A stretch of 64,000 nt of DNA, taken from the NCBI GenBank assembly GCA_031835245.1, contig JAVKOQ010000093.1, forward strand, positions 119,751 to 183,750. The letters are read 5' to 3'. Source of the stretch: Balamuthia mandrillaris. Taxonomy: Eukaryota > Discosea > Longamoebia > Balamuthiidae. This document shows positions 12,452 through 22,659 of this stretch, piece after piece (within the stretch, counting starts at the first letter, position 1; each line of letters starts with the position of its first letter). The translations under genes and the position numbers were made by a program. A model generated the notes under the pieces. The model was not told where the DNA came from. It saw nothing but the letters and a program-made list of their open reading frames with translations, and did no database searches.

Positions 12452-15081
12452 ATGGTGTGGGGCGGCCAAGACATCTCCCAACCGCGAGATGCACCCCGCG
12501 GGGAGGGCTCCTTTTGCTCGGTGTTGTTGTTGATGATGTACTTTATAAGGATACTGGTGACGATTGGCGAAGGAGTAATGCGTGAGCTTCAATGTCGACC
12601 TGACATTGAACGACGTTTACCTTCTTTATTGACGGAGAAGAGGCGAATCTACTCGAGAAAGAAACGGAGCAGCTTGAAACAAGGAATGGAAGAGCCAATT
12701 GAAAATGAAGTTACTGCTTCGGTGGGGATCGGATGCACCCAAACTTTGAAAGTGGAGCTCGAAGTGTGCCGAAAGGAAAACGCGGAGCTGAAAGTATGCA
12801 GTCCTTTCTCTCTTTGTCGTCCTCTTGTTAACTTGCCGTGCATACACCCTAAAGGTAGCTATTGAAGAGCTCCAAACCAGATTGAACGGAGTGGAAGCAT
12901 TACTTGGTCTCGTTCACATCAAGTCTGAAAGAAGGTGGGAGAAGCTGCGAGAGCTAAGCCGGAGAGGAGCACAGTTTCAAGGTGATGTGCACCAAGCTTT
13001 TGTTTCATTGGAAGAAGAGCACTCTTCCGTGCCTCCCTCTTCCACCTTGGCGAAAGACTCTCCTTCCACCAGCCGTCTAAGAAACAGCAGTCATAAACAG
13101 AGACGTGGCGCTTTTCCGAAATGGCTGGAGCTTCCTCCCGAGGTCATGTTGAACATCTTTTGTATGTTGAAAGGAAAGGACTTGGCGAGAGTACGACTCA
13201 CATGTCGGCAGTGGGCAGCCGTTGGAAGAGACGACACGCTGTGGTTACTTCTCTACGCGCGTAAGTGGTTCAATGACGCTCGAGCAGGAGAAGAAGAGGA
13301 AGACGAGGTGTTCGAGTCAATGAACCGAGAAAGAGGGAAACACCAACGAAAGAGAAAGAAGGAGTTGCAGGAGGCGGTTGAATGGGCATCAGAAAAGAGC
13401 TGTCTCGACACATATATCATGCATAGACTTGAAGCGATAGACAGAAAGCGGGAAGAAGGCCTGACTACCACAAAGCTAAAGAGCTCAAAATCCAAGGCCA
13501 AAACGAAAAACGCTTCGTCATCACCCTCTTCTCCAAGTTGGATGGATCGTTTCTCCCTAACATCGACCCTGATGAAGAACTGGAAGAATGGGAAAGCAGC
13601 GCTGCTTTGTGAACAACTCTCGCCTACGAAAGTAAGTTGCATCAACCCCCGCTCTTCGCTCCGACTTGTTTGACTCATCGTCGTCACTACACCAGAAGGG
13701 AATCGTTTGTGTGGATTGTTGTTTTGAGACAGAACAGCTGGTGGCAGGCTTGTCATCCGGCGGAGTGGCCTACTGGGACTTGGCTCTCCCTTTGCCCACC
13801 AGCAATGACATCGCCACCAAAACAGCGCCTACCACGTTTCATACCTCCTCTGGCAGCAAGGAGGTCAGAGACCTCAAGATACGCGGCTCGCGTTGTGTAT
13901 GTTGCGATTTCGCAGGAGTTGTCTCCCTCTGGAACCTTAACACGTTTGAGATGCTCAACAAACTTACCGTTCCTGCTGGGCTTGGAGTGTACACGGTGGA
14001 GCTTCATGACGAGAGTGAGTTGGTGGCTGTTGGCTCGTTGTATAAAGCCCTGTTGATCAACTTTTCCCGTGAACCTGCCGAGGTTGGTTTCCCTGCTTGC
14101 TTTCTAATACCGTTGGTGATGCTTAATGGTTGTTGCTCGTTGCAAAACCAAATATATATATCAGGTTGTTGGGGAGCTATCACAGGATGCTGCTTGGGTT
14201 ACGTCGCTTCAGATAAAAGGCTCAACAGCTGTAACGCTGAACTGGTTGTGTGCTGGTGGTCACTGGATAACAGGTTGATGTTTTTTGACCGTTCAACATG
14301 AATGCCGTTTCCATTACTTAATCTTTAGGTGTAATAGCGTGGGACTTGAGCACTGAACAACAAACAAGAACGTACAAAGATATTGATCGAGTCACTCAGG
14401 TCCGATACGATGGCGTATCCATCATTGCCGCTGCTTCCTTAGATAAAAACGTATGGATTGCTTGACTTTCTCTTGTCCTTTCATATGCTTTTAGCTTCTC
14501 CATGCTCTTTTCTTCCTCTGTCTTCTGCTCACCAATCTTCTTGTTCTTCTTCTTCTTCTTCTTCTTCTTCTTCTTCTTCCGGTGTTTACACTCTTGGCCT
14601 TGCTTTAAAGGTATACTTGTGGGACATAAGACAGAAAGATTGTCGCTCGGCGCTAAGCATGAAGCATGACTCCGGAGTGGACCGACTTGACATGAACGCC
14701 TTCCACGTGCCCAATGGCTGGCGGTTCGCATCAGGCACTCACCGTGGTGAGGTAGTGTTGTGGGACCTTCGCAAAGCACGACAGCCTTTGGCGACAACCG
14801 GCATGACGGAGAGCAAGGAGGAAGGGCAAGAAGCACAAGAGCTTCGGAGAGGTGCATCATCATCTCCCTCTCCTTCTTTCGGTTTCTTCAGAGAGCGACC
14901 GCAAAGCAAAGAGTTCAGAGTTCATAGGAGGAGCAAGCTGCTGGTAACATCCAACGAGGCGCCGAGGAGAAGCAAGAGCAAGAAAAAGGTGTTGGGCCTG
15001 TCCACAAATGCATGGAAGCTCATGTCCGCCGATGAGAAAGGGTGGCAGATCGTTGACTTTGCCCCCAACAGCGCCGGGTGA
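12452..15081 (+). CDS. F-box / WD40-repeat protein
   Basis: Exons 12452-12793, 12855-13631, 13696-14082, 14165-14273, 14329-14450 and 14611-15081 join in phase. The N-terminal part is a predicted coiled coil (Leu/Glu heptads across the first intron). The F-box lies at about 13128-13260 (LPPEVMLNIFCMLKGKDLAR ... TCRQW ... LW). A basic linker and at least five WD40-like blades follow, recognisable by endings such as GGVAYWDL, GVVSLWNL, GVIAWDL, VYLWDI and GEVVLWDL. F-box proteins of this layout are substrate receptors of SCF ubiquitin ligases: the F-box binds Skp1 and the propeller binds the target. The substrate cannot be predicted. The start is uncertain, since in-frame ATGs also occur near 12529, 12579 and 12686. 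The last intron contains a (TTC)n tract. Confidence 0.85.
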
Positions 15082-15211
15082 CGGTATCCCTCGCAGTTCT
15101 TTTCAACGTTGAAACGTTGCACTGGTTTTTCTTGTGTTAAAAAACAAGTCGTTCGCCATTTGCGAAATTAAAGCAAACCAAAAGGAAGAAACGGAAAGAA
15201 TAGACGGGAAG

Positions 15212-15381
15212 ATGTCGCGGGAGTACTCTTTGTTGATCAGCACCGCAAAGAGCATGTTGGAAAAGGACGGCCACAACGGTCGGTCCCGGTGGGAAGAGGC
15301 CAAGGAGGCCGCTTTGGCCTTTGCAGATATATGTTGTGACTTTGATACAGATGGCTTAGTCGACGTTTTCTTTTATGGTGA

Positions 15382-15412
<31 letters not shown>

Positions 15413-15455
15413 CTTCTTCTTCTTCTTCTGCTTCTGCTTCTCCTCCTTCTTCTTG

Positions 15456-15486
<31 letters not shown>

Positions 15487-16173
15487 GCTGCTTCTTCCAA
15501 CCTTCTTCCTCTTCCTTCCTTTTCTGTTTGATGGCTTGTAATGATGGCCTCACAGGAGAGGAAGAAGAGACGTCACGGCCCTTTCAGGTTACCTCTGCGG
15601 AAGAGCTGAAGCAGCAGTTTGACGTTAAACCAACTGCCAAGAAGTCTTTCGTCACGAAATGCCTTCAACGGGCTATCGACAACTTTCCACTCACAGACAT
15701 GGTAAAACGCTTTTCTTCTTCTTTGCTCCTTTGCTTCTTTGCTTCTTGCGTTTGTTCCTTCTTTCTTCCTCTGCTTCTCGTTCACGTTCCTCTGCGATGC
15801 ATTACCCTGTGCTGTGTTGCAACTAAACTTCCAACCGTGCTGCAGCACACCATCATAGTTATAACGGACGGCCAAATGAATGACCAAGAGAAGCTCATCG
15901 CTCTGATCAAGGACACCGCACAACAATTGGAGAATGATGAGTTCGAGCTCCTCCTCTTCCTTTTACCCTCAGTTTGGTCTGACTTCATTCGCAGGAACCT
16001 GGCCATCTCGTTCATTCAGGTGGGCAAAGACAAGGCGGGCAAGCGTTTCCTGAAGATGCTGGACGATGAGCTGGTGAAGGACGGCTGCAAGTTTGACATC
16101 GTGGACACCAAGACATGCACAGAGGTGAAGCAATTGGGCCTCGTGGAGACCTTACGCCAAGCCATCACCGATT

Positions 16174-16175
<2 letters not shown>
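15212..16175 (+). CDS. von Willebrand factor A-like domain protein, degenerate MIDAS
   Basis: Exons 15212-15377, 15556-15701 and 15846-16175 give about 213 residues. The fold is suggested by a first strand (EYSLLI), RWEEAKEAALAFA, a CDFDTDGLVDVFFYG strand, IIVITDGQMND and a late ISFIQVGKD strand. The order matches small stand-alone vWA proteins of protists and bacteria. In most of them the first loop is DxSxS, which binds the metal; here the aligned residues read ISTAKSM, so the first Asp is missing, while the later TDG is kept. Metal-dependent ligand binding may therefore be lost. A 48-nt pyrimidine-rich stretch (15947-15994) encodes 16 hydrophobic residues not expected in the family. It looks like an intron with a GC donor and an AG acceptor, in frame whether or not it is removed. 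The first intron holds a long (TTC)n tract. Confidence 0.75.
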
Positions 16176-16214
<39 letters not shown>

Positions 16215-16529
16215 AGATATAAATTAAAAAAAATATGCAAAAAAACACAAGCGGAAAAGAAATGGCAAGGGAAAAAAGGGCAGTAAAAAAGTCCCTGCGC
16301 TTCCCTGCTATTTCCTGCGGGGGAAAATTAGTGTCGACAAGGACCACGTTCAAACCAAACCATTGCGCGTTGGTCCAAACAAAAAAAATGTCGACATACA
16401 AAAAATAGTGTGGTGAAAAAGAGCTCACATAGTACACAAACGCTGTGGTTTTGTCTACAAAAATTACCTAGCCAGCCGTGTACGCGCATTGCGCTTGACA
16501 CCCCCCTTCGAAACAAAAGAGGGGGGGAA
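16176..16529. other. Intergenic gap with GA microsatellite
   Basis: This 354-base gap follows the stop codon of the vWA gene. It starts with a (GA)n tract (about 16174-16213), then A-rich sequence. No gene is visible. The part nearest 16530 is the presumed promoter of the methyltransferase gene. Confidence 0.5.
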
Positions 16530-17461
16530 ATGCGCAGAGGCGGAGTAGCATGGCTCCTGCGGAGGAGAGGTAGCGGAGGCCTCCAGCACCGCGCCCGCGT
16601 AGCGAAGGGTTTGCCACTGCCGGTCGACGCTTGCCCGCATGGGTGGACTGCTGCTGCTGCTACGAGGCTGCATTCACCTCGCCACGCTCTTTGTAGGGCT
16701 TGTTCTTCCTCCCCCTCTGCTAGGGGATCCGATTACACCACCGTGCAGGAGGCTCTTTCCAAGGCCACACGAGTGCTTTTGGAGCGGTCCTCTCCGGAGG
16801 AAGGAGTAAAGCTTGATGAGGAGCTAGCCCGGTTGGAAGCGTCTGTGCTGTTGATGCACGCGATAAGCAAAGCCCCATCTCCCGCTGCTGGCGGGCGGGT
16901 CTTGAGGTCACGAACGGACCTTTTGGCTCTGTGGCGACATCGCGTGCCGCCTGCAACGTTGGAGCTTTACTGGGACTATGTTCGTCGTCGGACGGAGGCG
17001 GAGCCTGTGGCTTACATAACCGGCCGTAAACAGTTTTGGGGACGCGACTTTGAGGTCGTTGAAAAACAAACGTTAATCCCACGACCTGATTCTGAGACTG
17101 TACGTTGCTCTCTTCCTCGTAGATGTCCTCTCTTTCTGCTCTACCTTCGCTTCTCTCGCCTTATCTTCCTCTGCTTCTCTTTTCCCTCCTCCATACTTAT
17201 GAAGTGGCTCCAAAGTTAATAGAGTGTGCAGTGGAACTGTACTCTCCCTCAACATGTGCGCCACCCAAAAGCATCCTCGACCTAGGCACCGGCACCGGTT
17301 GTCTGTTATTATCCCTTTTGCACGAGTTTCCCACGGCCAGCGGTCTTGGCATCGATACTAATGAAGTGGCTCTTACGATAGCCTACAGAAACGCAGATAA
17401 TCATGGCCTACTATCTCGCTGCTCCTTTCGGAACATGTAAGCAACACTTGGAATTATTTTT

Positions 17462-17497
<36 letters not shown>

Positions 17498-17961
17498 CCC
17501 CCCCTGGTGCTAATCGCTGGTCACGTTTTAAAGGGATTGGTCAGAGCATGGGGAAAATGACATAACTGAACCCTTTGATCTAATTGTGAGCAACCCTCCC
17601 TACATTCCCTCCCATGATATCCCCTCCTTATCAGCGTCAGTGAGAAACTACGAGCCTCGGGCTGCTCTTGACGGTGGCGATGATGGTCTCGACGCCTATC
17701 GTTCTATTGCCCGGCAAATCAGCCGCTGGCAGACCCGATGGTCCCGCCAACAAAACAACCAGAGGTTCTTGCTCGTGGAGGTAGGCCAAGGCCAAGCTCG
17801 TGAGGTTTGTATCGTCGAAGCCACGATGTGTTTCTTTGTTGTTCTCTCACTACCGCTCTTTTGTTTGTGCAAAGGTTTGCCAGGTGTTCAACTTTTTACA
17901 GCACGTGACAACGAAGCGGGACCTGGCGGGTTTGGAGCGATGCGTTGCGTTTCAGCTTTGA
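16530..17961 (+). CDS. HemK/PrmC-type peptide glutamine N5-methyltransferase, probably mitochondrial
   Basis: Enzymes of this family methylate the glutamine of the GGQ motif in translation release factors, using S-adenosylmethionine. Visible signatures are [13 protein letters not shown] and IPRPDSET in the N-terminal domain, the SAM-binding loop [11 protein letters not shown], and the catalytic NPPYIP. Exons are 16530-17099, about 17204-17436, 17534-17804 and 17875-17961. The first ~60 residues are rich in Arg and Ala with almost no acidic residues, which suits a mitochondrial presequence (HEMK1/MTQ1-like). The first intron is odd: family alignment wants the protein to resume at VAPKLIE (17204), but that join does not obey GT-AG. 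The canonical in-frame alternative, 17100 to an AG at about 17131, would insert roughly 25-30 residues. The second intron has a (CT)n tract. Confidence 0.88.
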
Positions 17962-18093
17962 TATGCTTTCAACGATAAAGGTTGGTGGCTTTACAAGTAT
18001 TAGAATAATTCTTCTTTATTGATCCTCCTCTTTACACAAATAAATAAGAATAGAATGAATAGTGGTACAGCTGCACAACTTTTTTCTGCGCCG

Positions 18094-19260
18094 TTAGCCG
18101 CAGACATGCGTGCAAGACACGCAGATTCGGGCCTCGCACAACGAACAGCGACTGCCACAGAGCATGCTGTCGCAAGTGACCCGCTTGCACATGTTGCAGA
18201 GCCTTCGGCACAAGGCACAGGAGCACTCCCCGCAGTGAGCACAGGTGAAGAGCTGCGATGGTGGGATGCCGCACTTGGCGCAGCGCAGCGGCTCCAGTTG
18301 CTGAAAGATCTTGCGGGTCTCTTCCTCGCCCAACTCCAAGGCATCTGCCTCTTGGCTGGCACCGGTTTCTCCTCCAGCGCTATCGCCGCGCTCATCGTAG
18401 GCACAAACAGCCGAAGAAGACGAAAGATCAACAGCCGCCGTTATTGCTGCGGTTGATGCTTCCTCGGCTTGCTCCATCATCATCATCAATGCACTTCTCT
18501 TCACGTCTTGCTCTGCAAAAAGCTCTTCGGCTTCTTCATCTTCTGGCGAGACCGAGCCCCTCCCGCAACCAACAAGTTTATCCGTCGTTCCGAAAGGCCA
18601 CTCCTCCAAGTCCGAGTCGAACCCAGAAGAACAAGAGGAAGAAGAACAGCAAGAGGGAGAAGGGGATGAGGTAGGATGTTTGTGGTGATGATCTCTGATC
18701 GGCAGGCTGCAATCTCCAAACAACGAGAACCAGAGCATGGCATCCTTGGAGACCTTCTTCCAACGGCGACAAACCAGTGATAAGGGCTTCACACTGTTGG
18801 CAGAAGTAAACTGAAAGATCCTGAAGAGGACCTCCTCTGGCAGGCGGTCCACGTATGTACATATGTCACTGTCTTCATCGGCGTTGTTGTCACATGGTTG
18901 ATGACGCGATCTACGAACGAACGGCTCACAGTGGTAGACAAAGGCTTTGCCCTCTCCGTTGGCCGTATCGAGCTTCCTTCGTTTGTGCTTGGTGTTTAGG
19001 AAGATGGCCTTCATCGGCTTCTCCTCTGGATAAAGTTCAGGAAAAGGCCCCTCTTCCTCCTCCTCTTCTTCTTCCTCTTCAGCGTATTCCTCCTCCTCTT
19101 CTAGCTCCTCCTTTTCATGCTTAAAGTAGTAATGCTTGCTTTGCTTATCCTCTTCTCCAGGTCTGCTGAAAGGGACGTTACCAGCGGCACCGTCAAGTGC
19201 CCCTTCAGCAAGGTCCTCTCCTTCCGTTGCAGTCATCAAAAGGGAAAGGTGTCTTTTCAT
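18094..19260 (-). CDS. F-box protein with C-terminal Cys-rich zinc cluster
   Basis: A single-exon gene of 388 codons. The F-box is central (DRLPEEVLFRIFQF ... SLVCRRWKKV ... LW). Before it lies an acidic Glu tract. The last ~65 residues contain about 16 cysteines in CxxC pairs with a few His (for example LRCAKCG, CAHCGECSCALC, CNMCK), which points to several bound zinc ions. It does not match the RING spacing clearly. It is presumably a Skp1-binding SCF adaptor whose zinc module recruits the substrate. A TTTATT at 18015-18020, which reads AATAAA on the coding strand, lies about 75 bases past the stop and could be the polyadenylation signal. It converges with the methyltransferase gene. Confidence 0.8.
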   Translation of the reverse strand: MKRHLSLLMTATEGEDLAEGALDGAAGNVPFSRPGEEDKQSKHYYFKHEKEELEEEEEYAEEEEEEEEEEGPFPELYPEEKPMKAIFLNTKHKRRKLDTANGEGKAFVYHCEPFVRRSRHQPCDNNADEDSDICTYVDRLPEEVLFRIFQFTSANSVKPLSLVCRRWKKVSKDAMLWFSLFGDCSLPIRDHHHKHPTSSPSPSCCSSSSCSSGFDSDLEEWPFGTTDKLVGCGRGSVSPEDEEAEELFAEQDVKRSALMMMMEQAEEASTAAITAAVDLSSSSAVCAYDERGDSAGGETGASQEADALELGEEETRKIFQQLEPLRCAKCGIPPSQLFTCAHCGECSCALCRRLCNMCKRVTCDSMLCGSRCSLCEARICVSCTHVCG

Positions 19261-19881
19261 AAGTTGTCGACAAAAATTTAGCTTGGCGTGGAGTGGGGGT
19301 GGTGACGTGTGTAAGGTGCATCAGCGGAATTACTGCCCTACGCGCGTTTTTTTTTTCTCTGTGTGTGTGTGTGTGGGTGTTTTTTGCTGTGTTGGCCAAA
19401 GGCAGAGCTCCGCTCCGTTTGACAGATAGATGAAAAAAAGAGAAACAGCGTGGCAGGGCAAAGAGCCGTTAAATACGGTGAAAAATTAGGAACCCTTCCA
19501 AAAACCTTAAAAAGACTTGAATTTTCGGAGTTCAGGTATTATTTTCCTTTTTCAGACCTGGTGTTTCGGGATTGGTTGAGTTACACCAAAAGGAAAGACA
19601 TGGTGACGTGTGCACACAAATCCTCCGTTCTCCCATTCGCCGGAGCTTTATTCTGGTTATTAGAACGAGTGCCTAATTTGACTAGTTCCGGAGGCTTCCG
19701 ATTTGTAGATGTAACTCCGGAACGGATAATTAAAAATTCCGATGATTATGAAAACAGATGCGAAGAATTCGCCTTAGTTTGCCAGATAACGAGTTGAAAC
19801 GACCGGACAGGATGCTGAATTAAAGGCGCAAGGTGGTGGGGAGGGAAACGAAGAAGAGGGAAGCAGCCAAGGTGGTGCGGT
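19261..19881. other. 620-bp gap containing an AT-richer island with a 115-codon open frame
   Basis: This gap separates the divergent F-box and carrier genes. A segment at about 19440-19797 is visibly more AT-rich than its flanks and holds a plus-strand open frame (first codon GTG at 19450, first ATG near 19600). It ends in a patch with normal-looking composition, VDVTPERIIKNSDDYENRCE. It lacks the low-complexity character of neighbouring intergenic DNA. I cannot match it to a family. It may be an unrecognised exon, an inserted organellar or foreign fragment, or chance. Confidence 0.3.
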
Positions 19882-21206
19882 ATGGGGGCACCTTGTTGTT
19901 GGTCCGTGGGGCCACTCGCAACAACGACGACGGCAACAGCCGCCGACCTACAGCAGCCATTAGAGCGAAACCTCCACGACTACCGGCGGCATGCACAGAA
20001 CTTGTTTGTCGGTTCTTTCGCTGGCATGGCGGGGGTGTGCGCTGGCCATCCTTTCGACACGGTGAAGGTTCGCTTCTAGAGTTGTCTTGGAGTGTTTCGT
20101 GCAACTTTCACTTCTAACGGGGATAATAGGTGAGACTGCAAGCTCAATACGGGGCGCAACGGTTGCTTTATGCTGGCCTTGGGGAGTGTGTTCGTAGCAC
20201 ATGGCGCGCTGAAGGCCTCGTTGGCTTTTATAAAGGTAGGCAAACGGAAGAGCAGAAGAGAACGAAAGAGGAGAGAAAAGAGAGGAGCAGAGAAGCAGAG
20301 AAAAGTGGGAAGAGAAGACTATAAAGTGGCAAGAAGAAGCAACGATGGCCGCGCTAACCTGGTTATCCTCTCTCAGGCATGCTAACGCCGATGCTGGGTT
20401 CCTCTGTTGTTGCTTCGGTGCTTTTTGGATCTTTCAGCATAACCACGCGAGCTGTGTCTGGCTTTGACGACGTTAACCTCCTGTCATTGCCGCAAATATT
20501 TCTCGCCGGCGGGTTATGCAGTTTCTTCGTGTCTAATTTCAACACTCCTATCGACCTCGTCAAGTCCCGGCTGCAGATCCAGAGAAGGATCGCCGCTTCA
20601 AGCTCGATCCATGGTGGTGGTGGTGTTTGGTACAACGGACCTTGGCATTGCGTTAAACATACTCTCAAAACGGAAGGTGTCACTGGGCTATGGCGAGGAT
20701 GGACAGCAACCGTTTTGCGAGATTGCTTTAGTCTGTCAATGTACCTTGGTAGTTATCACTGGATGAGACGGTTCTCTTCTCTTCTTTCTTGTTGTTTCTT
20801 TCTTTCTAAAAAGTCTTTTTGCATCACCTAATAGGACGTTCGGCCAAAGCACCAATTCCGTTTTCAGCAACATGATCGTGCAACTATGCATAGGAGGAGT
20901 GGCTGGTTGTCTTGGTTGGGCAACAGGTACACTTTATGATTCCACTTTGTTTCAGTCATCGCCACTTCGTGTTAACCATAACTCGCTACAGCATATCCTT
21001 TAGATGTAGTTAAGACGCGGCTTCAAACACAACAATCGCAGAGATATAGTGGCATTTATGACTGTGCGCTTCAAACGCTGAACAGGGGCGGGCTTAAGGA
21101 GTTCTATAGAGGACTAACACCAACTCTCCTCAGAGCATTTCCAGTGAATGCAGTGATGCTGCTCGCCTACGAACTAGGAAGTCAACTTATTCAAGAACAA
21201 CTATAA
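19882..21206 (+). CDS. Mitochondrial carrier family protein (SLC25 type)
   Basis: Exons 19882-20067, 20130-20235, 20377-20770, 20835-20926 and 20992-21206 give about 330 residues. All three carrier signatures are present, one per repeat: PFDTVKVRLQ, PIDLVKSRLQ and PLDVVKTRLQ. The protein is therefore the usual tripartite six-helix carrier of the mitochondrial inner membrane. Helix starts such as LFVGSFAGMAGVCAGHPFD and LCIGGVAGCLGWATAYPLD are typical. Length and motif wording resemble the carnitine/acylcarnitine and amino acid carrier branch (SLC25A20/29/45), but the substrate cannot be decided from sequence alone. The ATG at 19882 leaves a ~35-residue leader before the first repeat. Confidence 0.93.
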
Positions 21207-21306
21207 CATTTTTTTCGAAGCTGTACATTTCATTGGCTCTCTTATTGGCTTCTTCTTCTCCTTTTTTTTTCTCTCTCATTTATGTGTCGCCAACGCCTTA
21301 CTTATC

Positions 21307-22356
21307 TTATTTGCTAACTTTATACTTGTCCAAAAAGTCAGAGGCGGGTCTCTGGCTCTGACTGCTCTTCCTGGAGGCTTTGACGATCTTGAGGAATGTG
21401 CCCTCGCTATTAAAGCCAAGGTCCTCTTCAGTAGGAGGAGAGCTACCAATCTTATACGCCTCAAGCCCCTCTGGAATAGCTGTCTCCTTTTCTCTATTGC
21501 CTCCACCAACAGCAGCACTAGCACCCCCGCCGCCACTTGCCGAAATGCGGTACTTGTCGAGAGAAAAGTCACCTTCGTCGTTACCCTTCTTGATGGAAGG
21601 AGCAGTTGATGATTTGGTCTGCTTTGGTTGTTGTTGCGGTAGATGTTGTTGGGAGGTGGAAAGCGCTGATTGTACCTTATACTTGGCAAGTGGGTCTTCG
21701 TCTCTCTTAATAGAGGCTTGTGGTTGCGGTTGCGGTTGTGGTTGCGATTGAGGTTGGCTTTGTGGGATGTGAATGCCTTGTCTTTGAAGGCGAAGCTGAG
21801 CCGCTGAGGTTGGTGCGGCTTTGGCAGCTGGCGCGGGTGTGGGCGCAGGCGCAGGCGCAGCAGCTGGTGACGAAGACTTATTGTTGATCTTGTATTTGTC
21901 GAGACTGGACTCCTGAGGTTTTGAATCTTTGGGGATGTGATTCATACCTTTGATCTCCCTCGCCACAAAGCTGCCGGATGGGAAGTTGTTGTTTGTAGAT
22001 GAGGCACCGACGTTGGTGTCAACTCGGTACTGATCTAAGGCGGAGTCCTCCTGTCTGTCTTTCTTTTCCGTGATGTGCATGTTCTTGACTTGGCGCAAAG
22101 GTTCCGAGGGAGAGTCGGGGGCTTTCTCTCCGCCCTTCTTTTGTATTTTGTACTTGTTCAAAAGGTCCTCTTCTTGCTTGGGCATGCTTCTGCTGCTGTT
22201 GTGCACTTCCCTTTCGGTCCTGATGATGACAGAGGCCGTTGTGGCAGAGGCTTCTCCAGGCCCAATCTTGTACTTGTTTAGAAGATCCTCCTCCTTTTTC
22301 CCTGCCGCTCTATTCGCATCCTCTCCTCCAAACTTGGAAAAAAAGTTGGAGCTCAT
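21307..22356 (-). CDS. Unknown protein with eight copies of an 'LDKYKI' motif
   Basis: One exon of 349 residues starting at the ATG at 22356. I do not recognise it. It is mostly disordered (Pro, Gln, Ser, Gly rich) but carries an evenly spaced short motif about eight times: EEDLLNKYKI twice, then SALDQYRV, SSLDKYKI, EDPLAKYKV, FSLDKYRI, EGLEAYKI and DFLDKYKV, the last at the C-terminus. A second, weaker motif with HI plus Pro or Thr (MHITEK, NHIPKD, IHIPQS) occurs between copies. The spacing is about 35-45 residues. Such multivalent linear motifs usually bind many copies of one partner; the partner is unknown. It converges with the carrier gene, leaving a 100-bp gap. Confidence 0.7.
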   Translation of the reverse strand: MSSNFFSKFGGEDANRAAGKKEEDLLNKYKIGPGEASATTASVIIRTEREVHNSSRSMPKQEEDLLNKYKIQKKGGEKAPDSPSEPLRQVKNMHITEKKDRQEDSALDQYRVDTNVGASSTNNNFPSGSFVAREIKGMNHIPKDSKPQESSLDKYKINNKSSSPAAAPAPAPTPAPAAKAAPTSAAQLRLQRQGIHIPQSQPQSQPQPQPQPQASIKRDEDPLAKYKVQSALSTSQQHLPQQQPKQTKSSTAPSIKKGNDEGDFSLDKYRISASGGGGASAAVGGGNREKETAIPEGLEAYKIGSSPPTEEDLGFNSEGTFLKIVKASRKSSQSQRPASDFLDKYKVSK

Positions 22357-22659
22357 TCTCTCGTTGGTCAGGCGGTGATGATGATGTGCGAGGTGGTATG
22401 GGAATGACGCCAACTCTCTTGCTCTCGGTTACAACCGAAGTGAAGCAGTCCTGGGCTGACCTCTCTCCCTTTTTTATAAATTTTTTTTGTCTCAAGCGTC
22501 GTGCTTGGTCGGTGAAACGGCGTTTTATTTCCTTTTATCATTCAGTATTTCCTTTTTAAGGAAAACATGTATCACCATGACCCCTCCGGCAGAAATGTCG
22601 ACAAATACTCCCTCATATTTTTTTTTTGGTTTGAGAAGAAAGGAAGAGCGACTCTCGCT
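22357..22659. promoter_or_regulatory. Divergent promoter region, LDKYKI-repeat and MtnB genes
   Basis: About 300 bp lie between the two divergent start codons. It includes T-rich and A/T tracts near 22470-22500 and 22618-22630. If the MtnB gene starts at the in-frame ATG at 22567 the region shrinks by about 90 bases. No specific site can be supported. Confidence 0.35.
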
